DNA from: Lineus longissimus
Lineage: Eukaryota; Nemertea; Pilidiophora; Heteronemertea; Lineidae
DNA: 64,000 bases
Direction of reading: 5' to 3'
NCBI RefSeq assembly: GCF_910592395.1
Contig: NC_088316.1
Span: forward strand, 19,344,001-19,408,000
In this document: piece after piece, positions 35,983 through 47,750 of the stretch
Position numbering within the stretch: position 1 is the stretch's first letter
Layout: every line of letters starts with the position of its first letter
Translations under genes and position numbers: made by a program
The notes under the pieces: model-generated
Seen by the model: the letters and a program-made list of their open reading frames with translations, nothing else
Told to the model about the DNA's origin: nothing
Databases searched by the model: none

Positions 35983-38900
35983 ATGATCATATCAGGAACA
36001 AGATGGATGAAGAAAATGACGTACCAGCACCGAGGTAAGTGCCAGAAGATCCGTATACGTGATTTGGTGATCTTTGGTTATTCTGCCGGGTCGGACAGAA
36101 AAGGTTCAAATGTTGTCTTTCAAATTTCAAAGGCTCCCTACGGTAAAACATGACAACAGTGTAATCTAGGCCTGCAATGGTACATTCGAGATCAACCGGG
36201 TATCGTCGTTTCTATTAGCTAAGCAACTCGAGCAACTTAAATACAGCATTAGTTTTATTTCGAAAGCAACTAGCAGCAATCAACTCCTACTACAGTGTTG
36301 TTCGTCAACGAGATATCCCCCTCCCGGGCTATAATCACATTACAAGCTACAAACAGAGTAACCATTGCCATCACTGTCGTTTCGTCTCCACAGCCTATCT
36401 CTCCCGCGGTTTAGTCCCAACGTGCTAATCGCTCAAAGAAAGCTTTGTTGTCTGAACAAACTCCAGGCGTCAAGTCAGTACTCTCGATATTATCATGATC
36501 GATTGGTTCTGCCTTGACGGCTGCAGTCGAATACCGTTATCCAACAACAAAAACACGGATTTATTGTTCCCAAGACAAAACTGCAGCTCATGGATTAGAT
36601 GTTGTTCGGAGTCGATGTTCAGTGCTTGTTTACGCAAAATAGACAGAGAGAGAGACAGTAGGAGATAACATGATGTCAACTTAACGACTGATTTGAAAGG
36701 TTTTGTCGTGCAACAAGTCTCTGAATGCTGAGCTAAATCTTGAAATAATGATCATAAACTGCAGCCATGGCATACATGGATCAACCTTGGTATAGGAACA
36801 GAGGAATCAGGATTTTCCAGTGGCAAGACTAAAAAGGATGAACAGCCCTGAAGGAATAACTTGTGGGCTATCCAGTAGCTAGGACATGACACGCAGTAGC
36901 AGTGACATGATGAAATCAATCTCAGACATCTTCATTGCCTCAAAGCCACTCTGATAACGGCCGCAATGAGCTGTCTTCAAGGGCGATGTCTTCGATAAAT
37001 TTGGCTGGGGCTCCCTGAGGGTGACATTCGTCGGGTTGGTTACCACAGTGATGACACGTTCCGCACCTGCCGGGCAGCAGCCTACTTGCCCAAAGGCTGT
37101 ATAAGGTAAAGGATAATGGTATTCTGATCCCTTGATTAACTAAATAACACAATTTGGATAAATCAATCTCTGCAACCATGCGATATACTGCCTAGGGCAA
37201 TCTTGTCGTCGACGTAGTTGATAGTATAACAAACGTATTGCTCACCGCGGTCAGATTCGCACTGCAAATCTACTTTATCTCATTCAATGATATCTTAAGA
37301 TAATAGCTTTGGACAATATATCGATCATCCAGTGCGCACGATTACATCTGGGGTATTGCATGAAAGAAGGACGACAGATAATGTTTCAGTTTAGTTCTGA
37401 ATCTAGAGAAAGATGAAAAAGACCAGCAACGAAAGATTACACCACTTGTTTGATTTTGAGCGGAATGAGAAGTCAGTAATGACTTACCATACACAAGGCA
37501 ACACTGCAGGGAGAAGCAACGATTTGGCATCATTTAGAATTACCAATGATGAATGATTGGCTAAGTGCTTCAATCAGTTAACTGAGGTGCACTGGAACAT
37601 GGCCACAAGAATATCAATCACAGAAGTGCAACAGGTGAATCTAGTGACATTCTTTTATATTCAAACACTGTGTTGGTATCCTTTCTTCCATAATAACCCA
37701 GGCGCCGCTTCGATTGGCGAATTCCTGCACGGTCCCCATCCTTTATCATGTTTATATTTGATATTGGTTTTCCGTGAATGGGATTAAGGCTAGCGTTTAC
37801 TTTCACTGGGCCCTAATTACAGTGTGCTCTGCCGCACTAGTCAAAGAGAATCACTGTTATCGGAGCAGCTAATCTATATTTCATTGTTGAGGTATGAACA
37901 TATCAATGCTAACTGATTCACCCCGGCCTGATAGAAGAGAGTGGTGACCTGGTGAGGCTGTCGATGATGATTTTCCGTGGTTTGAGTCGAGGCTTAGCTG
38001 TATCGGTTTGGTAAATGTGGTACTGGTAGGTATCGAAGCCGTAATATCTTTCGATTATTTCTCGTCAATGATTTCAAAACGACACGGCTTCTCGATATGC
38101 TCTACTCTTTTCAATTGCCATTCCACTTCTACGAACGCATCTTGCTTTAGGACAACAACATCCACGTAATTCATCTTTTTAAACCAATACAAACTTCCCT
38201 ACATCCTTTTATCAGAGCGTGGGAGACAATTCATTATACATTGCATATATTCATTGATTTTCATTGTAGTAAGCTACTGTCATGAGCGTCTAGGCCTCGG
38301 ATCGATTTATATGCGACGAAGAACGGGGAAATGTAGAGCATCATTTGGCCAGCTGCCAGTCTTGCTTGCAAAGACAAACACGGCTTTGTTCAAATAATCG
38401 TTGTGAGAGTCTTGTGCGATGGGATGTGGACATCAGTGAGGATAAGAACAGATAAGACGTATATGAACACAACCAACTGTTGTGTTCTGAATCGGATGAC
38501 GCTACTAGTCCTTTTGAATCCTCCGCGCAATTATCTGAAAATCATAATGCGTATGTCGAAGGGGGTGTTTCCTTTTGTCGTCCTTCACAGAATATTTGAT
38601 ACTCTTCATAAAGCAAATTTCTTCTCCGAAATTGCCGTGAATCTCTTACAATGTGATCCGAAACGAGACATACACTGCAAGCTGCTCTTCCTTACAATCT
38701 TAACCGCCAGAATCTTTGTGGAATGGCCATAACAACCGGGTCACCATTGGTACCCCACGTTGCATCGATCACTGATAATTTCCACCAATTTCCCTCATCG
38801 TGAATTATCACAGCAGAAGATGGTGGTCATTGCGGTAAATTAGCCTTACCGAATCCCCATGCAGCGCAACCATCCTGATTTGCCGAGCACAAAACTAAGG

Positions 38901-40613
38901 AGGCGGCCAAGTGCTCTGGTTGATGAAGGAGACTATCGTGGTGTTTGACCAAGTCAACATTAGCCTCACAAATGATTTAGAGGCAGGGCTAGAGATGAAA
39001 GGTTATGAGAGCAATCCAGAGGGTTTCGTGTAGTGGGAAATTCATTATGGCGGAGCATCCGCTGGATGACATGACCCGAAATAGAACACCAGTAATCTGT
39101 TTGCAAGGCAATAACAAACGTCGACAGAACTCCACAAAGAATTGAGGCAGGCTTTCAAATGAGATTTATTATTCGACACTCGGGGATGCTGTAAACCCTA
39201 GACGGTGTTTTTGGACCGCAAACACTTGACATTAGACCATTATAAGAACATGAACTTAACTGCAAATTCAAGATGACACTGCTAAGCCGTACATCCATTG
39301 TATTAAGTACTCGTTCCACTAACACTTGTTTATGGGAGGAAATCGCTGAGTTTCCATGGCTCGTTTTAGCAAGTCCTGTCACTTCTCCAGTGACAGACAG
39401 CCAATTGCCTATAACAGCACTTCATCGATTTGCTTTGATGGTCATCCAATATCAAACAACGGTACTGACTAATGACGTCATATGTGGCAATATCTGAGAG
39501 AAGGAAGCAGCTTCTGGAACCCATGCATTATGAACAAACCTTGACCAAATGTCATCAACTATGTTAGGAGACACCCCTGTCTAGTAATATCTGGGCGCGG
39601 TTGCTGAATAAAAGTTAGTCACCAACATGTCGAAATCTACTGAGCTGAACTGAAGGAGATGTCGCCACGGAAAAGTCAGGTCCGCTAATAAAATGACTCC
39701 GTTAGTGAGTAAGACATCGGCAAGGACGGCTTTAATCTTATATTTCCGATCCCTGGATTGATACCCTCTGATGTATAAGAGGATTAGCCTCGCGGTTTTC
39801 AGTGACAAGAGGAAAGGCTTTCAGTGACAGAAGAGACAGTGTGGCAAAAACTTCAACTGCTAGAAACAACCATTTAGACTCCAACAACTCGGTCTCCAAA
39901 ATGTGGTCCTCATTGTAAGTGCTTCTAGGTACCGGTACTTTGCATTGAACGGAGCGACCGTCTACCCGAATATCACGAGATCTACCAGTATCGAGGTGTG
40001 TGGTGTACTGGTAACTGATAGGACTAGGGGTTCTACTTCATATTCCTGTTTCAAAGCTCTCATCGATGTCGAGACTATGAAAGCAGCCAACCTCGATCAG
40101 AATTGGATGAAACCGAAATGAATGGGCGATCCCAATCCTCATGATCGGTGATCGAATCCCTGGCTTGCGTTTGCTTTTAGAAAGGCCCTCCACTTCTCTC
40201 GCTATTACTTTACGAGTATATAAGAAAGCGTCGGTTTAGTAATGCAATCAACGGATACAGTCGTCATTTGACTATCCATAAATATGTTTGTGACATGATT
40301 CTATCAGCATTCTGCCTCTAGCTTGATTGCGGCATTGTCCGCCGTTGTATACAGAATGATGGCTAATAAGCACATCAAACACAGAAATGGGATTTGGGCA
40401 TTAAAGACTGTGCTGAGAAAGAGTTGGTAAGAAGGCAGATTTACATTTAAGTTGGTGTTTACAGGAATCAGTCGCTCACTCACTCATTCATTCACTCCTG
40501 CATTTGACTCTGTACCAGTGCCAGCTGTACGTACCACCACAACCTGTAGACCTATACAGTCATGTACATGATTGTATATGCCTTGGAAACAATATCCCAC
40601 GAAATCGTTCATT

Positions 40614-40663
40614 GACGACAGACAAAGGTGTATTGTTTGACGACAGACAAAGGTGTATTGTTT
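40614..40663. repeat. perfect 25-bp tandem duplication
   Basis: Two identical 25-bp copies, 40614-40638 and 40639-40663, each starting GACGACAGACAAAGG. The identity indicates a recent duplication. Confidence 0.95.
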
Positions 40664-43600
40664 TAGACACCAATGACCATAGATTAAGATCTCCAAACTG
40701 AATTACTCGACTCGTTCCTGAAACAACCTATAGCCTACTCCAGCACAGGCATATACCCAACAGGTTTCCGGCGCCGTTGAGTGCAACAAACGCCAACAGC
40801 AGATAGATTGGGCTGTACTGATTCCTTTCAGTAAGCCAGGTAAATGTCGAGGAGTGGCTCAGCGTATCGATATCAGCAGACATGCTGCCAACTCTTAACC
40901 AAGGCATTTGTAGCGGCAGAACATCTCATTCTCAAAGCGGAGCCCGAGGGAAAAGGACATCCTCTTCGACTCGAGCGTGGTTACTTGTCAGAACTAATAG
41001 AGGCTCAGGAAGCATTTTGAAGGCGATACTCGGATCACCTGCTTGTCACTGTAATATTATGAGATACCAATCTTGCATGAGCTCAACACGCTTTGTATCA
41101 GACTTGCTATTCTGTCGAGATAGAGGAAGCGTTTACTGCTAGGCCAACATGTTCAAATTGAACATGAGACAAGTCACTTAATATCCGCTATCAGTAGTGA
41201 GTGGCGAGATGATCCAGTGTGTCTGTAACAAAAATAGATTCATCATGTTTGACTTTTCTGGAGTCAAACTATTAAGAAAGCAAGATTCTTTCAAGATAAA
41301 GTCACAATGAAATTCTACGGAAATAACCAATTTATATTTGTGTGCACCATATGACAGAGACCTGATTGTGCTCGACCGTAAGCCATAATCAATTGGCAAT
41401 CAATAGGCAATAGATGGGATCTGATCGTGTTCAGTGATACGGAGACTAAGTTCGGGAATCCGGACGAACACAGATACTGCAATGCATTGGACTCCGGCTG
41501 AACAAGCAGATTGTAGAGTTCGCTGTATCATCGTTCTTTTCTCATTGGATTGAAGTTTTTCTCTGTTTCTACGAAAGTAACGGCTTATCAATCGGTAAGT
41601 CAGTTATGTGAAAAACTGGCGAATCTTACCCGTTGCGCATACGTCTGCCAAAGTAGGCCGCTGAAACTGATACAACTGTGATAATTGCTATTAAGAGGTG
41701 TCTGCAGACATAATCCACAGCCTAAACTTCGATTAGTTTGCCTAGCACATCAATTGAGAATCGGCCATCATGTTGTACTTCCTTTCAATTGAGCATCACC
41801 AATATTCCCATTGTTCCCTTACCGGAAGCACCTGCCGGACAAACAACCAAGATACATTGTCATGGTGTTTAGATTCAACAAACAGGATACTCGATCCAGA
41901 ACATGCTTGTATTTGATCAATATCTGAGATGCTACTTCACTCTGTAACAAAGGTGAGAGATGGGAACCAAGGCGACCATGGAGGACCCAAACTCGATGTG
42001 CAACCCGTTGTTGGGAAATACGAGGATACCATCAACAATAAACAACAATATTGGTAGAAAGATGCATCGAGAACGAAGCTGCATGGTATTGATACATGCT
42101 TACCAATATATATGTACAAGCACTTGTGTAATTAGCAATGGTGTTTATCGAGTTCCGTCTTACTAATTCTCTGTCTCAATACTTGCATACTTCTGACCGG
42201 AACTACCTAACAGCGCAAACAAAATCGAACTAAATGCTGTTTATCCACAGGAGTTACCAAACTTATATCAATATTTGGACAATCCAGATATAAGCGTAGT
42301 GTCTGTCACCGAGGTGTTAGTGGCAAAGCATTCTTGACAAGGTCTTCTGAGGTAAGGTTAACAGGAGTACGACCAGTTCATTTCCGAACAAGCTTAGAAA
42401 GCGGATCTCAACACGTATTGGCTCAGTTAATAAATGATGAAGTATCTGTCAGCGTGGCATCAGTGAGAAAGCTGTCAAGACTATTGACAAGGCCAGCTCG
42501 AGTAAGCTTGATCGTATACTGGAGAAAGCAATCTTAGGCAGTGACCAGGGAATCTCATTGAACCGGGCCACATGGTTTACTAAGAAGAGGTAACATATTG
42601 AAGAATCAAAAGGCCTAGTTTCAGGTTCAAGCAAAAACTACTGTTATATACCAGGATAATGTAAGAAGCGTGATGAACCAGTCCAAGCCTATGGTAAGCC
42701 ACCTGCGAAAACGAGCTATCGAAATTTGGCAATCTAGACAGCAAAGGTACAAAATATTTGCTAAAAGGTATGTTCTTCTATGCTACTGAGGCAACAGGTT
42801 GTTAAGACTAAAACAAGTACAATGTACATGTATTTTCTGTATGATATGGAGACTGCTTCCTGACGAAACAGAACGTCATTGCCAGTAGATCACCCTTACC
42901 CAATCTCGCGACGAATAAACCACCTTTTGATCATGTCACTCCTGTTACCATGCCAACATGACAACTGTTGCCATTGCCAAATGACAACAAACATTCGTTA
43001 GCAATAGCTCGATCGTTAATATCAATTATTTCATCAAGAAAGAGCGAGGTATTTTTGCATTTTCCGCACAATGCGGGGAGTTAGCTGAGATAATAAGCTA
43101 ATTAGTCCAAGTCACCATATAATTCACAGAGGTTCCAGACATATTTGTCAGGATTTACGTAACACCTAAATCGGTTCGGTGTCATTGTGTTGCTAGCTAG
43201 ATATTTAGATATCTTTGAAATATTAAGTTCACATCATCATCCAATAAGATGACGGAACTCCTTCTGTCCGAGACTGCCATGTCATGAGCCAATCACACTT
43301 AGTTGATTTCGGCCAATCTACACGGACATTGGAAAAGCACTGATGGTCTGCTGACGATCAGCAAATAAGACAAGGGTAGGCCAACCTTGCGTCAGACCTA
43401 TGTATTGTAACAAAGTTTTGGATACATATATTCCTCAGCAGTTTTTTAATAGAGTTATTGGCTATCCGTGACTGTAAAGCGACCAGTAACGAGCGATTTT
43501 AATCGCTGGGATGCATTCTGCATTGGATCTGTTTTGTAAATGGAGAAGTAGAGTCATTGATGTTAACCTCAAAGGACCATGTTTCCAATGCGAACACACG

Positions 43601-45707
43601 TGCGAGATGTCATTATACAGTTAAATGACAAATGGTGCACATAGCTAATGAAAGTGAACATAACAACACGCTGGGACATTCAAAGTACAATCAATACACG
43701 GGGAATACACCACTATCTAAAAATGATCAATATCGTTACCTTGTCAAGCACCCGATCAGGTTTGAATATCAACAGAATACAGTTATCCTTACACAAATCA
43801 GCGGTAATATCCTGTGTAATCCTGAAGTACTTCCACCCTCATGCACTGGTACTCCAGTTTCAATGCGCGATGACCACGGGGCCCCTGCATCACGACCCCA
43901 TGTCGAACTGTCATCATTTGAACTAGAGTGTCGTATTGATCGGGGATGTACACAGACTGTGATTCACTGCACCATTAACTGCAAATGGGAAGCGTCGTCC
44001 GTGGGAGGAGGATTGAGTTGCGTCAGAATATTGAAAATAAATGCACAAAAAGAGGATTCGTTTACATGTAGAATTTCATCAATAATGACAACAGGTCGAT
44101 TTGTTTAGTGCGGCTGCAGCAGAGTCGATTTTATTGGGCCTCTTCGCCCAGGAGGAGAGCCCGATGTTGTGCAGTGTCATAAGTTCCCTAGCAGAAGGCG
44201 GAAAGCTTACAAACTGTATGACTGTATCATTATGATGGATTTCATGCAGTCCACAGCCCGTCCGTCGAGCAAGATCAAAGAGGTTGTCGGCACGTGTGCC
44301 ATGTTGCTGAATAAAAACAAGCAGGATATAGGCCTACCCACGATGTATTTTCTAGATGAGGAGCACATCATTTTGATAACATTATCGATTTCAACCAATA
44401 TTTGAAATGCGTCCGACCAAATTACACCGGGCCCTTTTCTGCCGCGAAGGTGGATCTGCATGACAGGTTACCATGGTAACCAATCATAATAGTGGATGAG
44501 TTTAGATGGTGTGGGTCGGCTCTCTTGTCATCAATGATTTCCCGCTCAATTGATCAGCTGATTCAGAAGCAGACGACATCGATGATCGGAGAATCTGCCG
44601 CGATTCGTGTACTACTGTGGTGTGATCTGCAGCCAGGAAGGAATATGTCCAATCTCTGGTACTTGTTAACAACAACTACAACGAGTTACTACTTCAATAT
44701 ATATCTCCGATAAAAATGTCCTTTGTAAAATAATCATATTATCTTTATATTATGCAGCGCAACTATCCGAGATTTCCGATGCTCCAGCCAAAGGATCTTT
44801 GTGAACATTTCGCTGCACATCAACAGAGGAACTCATACATCTTCCTTTTGCATGTTTCGAATTTTTATTTCAAACAGACCATACGATGACTACACGTGCC
44901 CATCCTTCTATCCTCACAAGGACGCAATGAGGATGAACAAATCAAAATTATTGAATTTCATTCTGGTTCACTAGGGCAGCACGTAGATATTTGGGATGAT
45001 TGAGCGGTTTAATAAAACCTGTAGACGTTCACATAACGTTAGAATTCTTGATCTTCGACAGCTAAATATGGCAAAGCACCACTGACAATGTCCTGATTCA
45101 TTCCGAAATGATGGCTGCTGGATCAAGGAATGATAAAGGAGTTTAATACTGCCAGATTTCTCCTGGGGATGGAAGGAAATAAGCTATTGCGACCGGGGAG
45201 CCCACTTGCGGAGTCACTCTTATTAACGTGGTGTTCTGCAGATTCTGAACGATATACGTCGACCATCTAGTCTGTTGGCCGATAAGTAGGCGGTATCACT
45301 CCTAGCGTCATCAATGTAGGCAACAATCGTAGGTCATAAGCAAAAGTGAACAAGATGAGGAACCTAGTTGCTTTTGCATGCACTGATTCGTTATTGATCC
45401 CTGTCGTAACTTCTGCATGCTTGAACTTGAATATTTAACTTATAACTGTACAATATGCTGTATAGAAGTCACGCACAGTCTGGTACCATGCTTACACAGC
45501 GCTTGGATGAATGACTGTACATGGCTCGATACGGAAATAGGCTAGACTATTATGAGACTGTCAACTGATAACTGCCCAGTTAAATCCTGAAATGCATTGT
45601 CTTGTAAGATTCTCTTGGGTGCTAAGTACTGAACAGCGGCTGCCAAAGCTCACTGCACTCACAATGGGAGACTTGAATATTCATTTGTGATGTAATGGTG
45701 TATCACC

Positions 45708-47750
45708 CTAGCTGGTCGCCTTCACTGCGAGACGTACTTGTTTCCAGAACTGATCCCGTTCTCGTTCCAGTGTCGTGAATCGTGTGCCAGTTTCCGGCCA
45801 CTGGAAGCACGGACACTGCAACCGCTTCATCTCCTTTGGCAGCTCACTTGCCTTCTTCCCGTGTAGCACGAACACACACTTCATGATATTCTCCACACTG
45901 CTCTTCTCAGCAATCTCCGGCCAATGGTTCACCAGGAATTGGTCGGTGACGAGGACGAGGAATGAGTTGACCTGGAAGCTGAAGTCTTTGATCTGTTTCC
46001 ACAGCGGAATTACCTCAGGACCTGCCGGGAACTGGAGAGTGATTTTCATAGGATGGTTGAATAACTGGTCTTCTAGGTACTTGTTCACCCAGTCCAGCAT
46101 GGACCTCTCGTATATGTCGTGGATTATGTATGCACCAGTTTTACCCTGTCTCACCGAATTCCTGCACATGGCTGGGTTTAGGAGAGGAGCGCTTTCAGTC
46201 GGTGGTTCCAGGTTTGATTCAGTCGGCATGGACACAACTCGCCTTTCGAGCAGCCAATGCTTCAGGTTGATCCGATTACAATAAACGATAAGAACTATCA
46301 GAGCAACTATCAGGAGGAATCCAACGATGAACACCAAAGCAACCAGAGGCATATACTCACTACACTGCCACCAATACGGGTCGTATTCAATCACCTTAGT
46401 TCCGTATAAGCCAATTGGACTTCCACAGAGGACGTGATGACGGTCAGCCACAACAGCTCCTTTAGAACTTCGCAGCCAGCGGGAAAAAGCGGCAAGTTTA
46501 CAGCTGCAGTCAAGGGGGTTCATGTCCAATTTCACGGACTCCTTCTGCATCCCTTCAAATGCCGTGTCGTCAATATAAGAAATGATGTTCCTACTAAGGT
46601 AGAGAGTGCCATTCCAAGCCAGCTTTGGTAATGATGTACGCTTGATATACCCGACTAGGTTATCAGATATGAACAGCACTTCCAAGCGTGTTAGGTTCTT
46701 TAACATTTGTAAGAGGCCATTGGTAAGCTCGGTGCCCTGAAGGTATAACTCCTTCAGTGAGTTAGTTTGATCCTGAAACAAAATACTAGGTTCACTGCTC
46801 CGAAAGAAAGTCAGCAATACCCCGCTCAGGTCAAGAGCTTTCAGTTTTGTTAACCCCTTGAAAAGGAACAGTTGAGGATCGTTCACAAATAATGCAGTTA
46901 TGTCAGACAGATCCAGGTGTGTAATCATTGGTAAGTCGCTAAATGCAGACTCGTCTAAATGTTGTATAGGGTTCCCAGATAGACTTAACTGTGTGATGTT
47001 GGCGATGTCCTGGAATGTTCCATTCGTGATTTTTTCAAGTTTATTTTGGCCTAACAGAAGTCCCGTGAGACTACGAAGCACACTAAATGTACTTCGATTG
47101 ATAGAATCAATCAAATTGTATCGAAGACTTAGAGTCTTAAGTTTGGAGAGGCCATAAAATGTGTCATTACTTATCCTTGTTATCTTGTTATGGTCCATGC
47201 TCAGCATTTCAAGGTTTATCATATTCGCAAATGGTTTCGTTGAGAGAGTCAAGATCTGATTGTAGTCTAGGTCTAGTTTTGTAAGATTACCAAGACCTGA
47301 AAATGTTTCTGCTGTGAACGCAGCAATTATATTCGAATGTAAGATAATCTTCCTTAAGTGTCGTAGTCTCGAAAATGTACCATCTGCAATATTCTCCAAA
47401 GCGCAGTCCGTAAGGGAAACTTCCCTCAGGTTTGTACTGTTTATAAAAACGGATCCATCAAGGCTAACGGCCGTTCTCGGCCAACAGTGTCTGGCGCTTA
47501 CAGACACTATTTCTTTACCAACCGCACGGACTTTTTGAAGGACTTCATTGAATGGTGCGTTGAGACAGTCGAGCAGCAACCCGCCACCACCTTTGCGGAC
47601 AGCACACCATCCATCTCGAAGACCGGCATACTCAGCCGAATCCCCCTTGGTCGAGGTCTTTGCCGATGTTGGATGATGATGGTGATGAAGAGTGAAGGCC
47701 AGTAGGAGAGGAAGCCACAGAATACCCGAGAAGGGGGCTGGTCCAAACGC
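45708..47750 (-). CDS. Toll-like LRR-TIR receptor, last large coding exon (5' start exon not found)
   Basis: Single-pass receptor of the Toll/TLR type, about 680 aa in this exon. The reading frame opens without any early ATG. A good acceptor (pyrimidine tract, then CTACAG on the minus strand) lies just upstream of 47750 in phase 0, so the start codon should be in an upstream exon near or right of 47.8 kb. Order: hydrophobic leader-like stretch GILWLPLLLAFTL (about 9-21); about ten leucine-rich repeats (about 100-390, e.g. LTKLDLDYNQI); cysteine-rich LRR cap with CSCKLAAFSRWL; membrane helix (about 466-491); juxtamembrane region; TIR-like domain (about 537-680). The TIR keeps helix and strand patterns and box 3 (QFW), but box 1 is altered (AYIIHDIYER) and the box 2 RD..PG BB-loop motif is absent. 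A signalling role is therefore uncertain. A non-TLR LRR receptor is possible but less likely. Confidence 0.85.
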   Translation of the reverse strand, partial: AFGPAPFSGILWLPLLLAFTLHHHHHPTSAKTSTKGDSAEYAGLRDGWCAVRKGGGGLLLDCLNAPFNEVLQKVRAVGKEIVSVSARHCWPRTAVSLDGSVFINSTNLREVSLTDCALENIADGTFSRLRHLRKIILHSNIIAAFTAETFSGLGNLTKLDLDYNQILTLSTKPFANMINLEMLSMDHNKITRISNDTFYGLSKLKTLSLRYNLIDSINRSTFSVLRSLTGLLLGQNKLEKITNGTFQDIANITQLSLSGNPIQHLDESAFSDLPMITHLDLSDITALFVNDPQLFLFKGLTKLKALDLSGVLLTFFRSSEPSILFQDQTNSLKELYLQGTELTNGLLQMLKNLTRLEVLFISDNLVGYIKRTSLPKLAWNGTLYLSRNIISYIDDTAFEGMQKESVKLDMNPLDCSCKLAAFSRWLRSSKGAVVADRHHVLCGSPIGLYGTKVIEYDPYWWQCSEYMPLVALVFIVGFLLIVALIVLIVYCNRINLKHWLLERRVVSMPTESNLEPPTESAPLLNPAMCRNSVRQGKTGAYIIHDIYERSMLDWVNKYLEDQLFNHPMKITLQFPAGPEVIPLWKQIKDFSFQVNSFLVLVTDQFLVNHWPEIAEKSSVENIMKCVFVLHGKKASELPKEMKRLQCPCFQWPETGTRFTTLERERDQFWKQVRLAVKATS

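Larger units (their letters stand above)
26758..45707. other. 19-kb gene desert
   Basis: No exon that I can support on either strand. Open frames here are short and resemble no family I know. The stretch holds small tandem repeats (35.1, 35.9 and 40.6 kb), nested palindromes (28.6 kb) and several RFX/X-box-like palindromes. It may contain distal control elements, long introns or unrecognised rapidly evolving genes. Confidence 0.5.

Noticed and set aside
43632-44108. 158-codon plus-strand open frame in the desert
   Set aside because: No family resemblance, no clear splice or start context, and a second overlapping frame is equally open.
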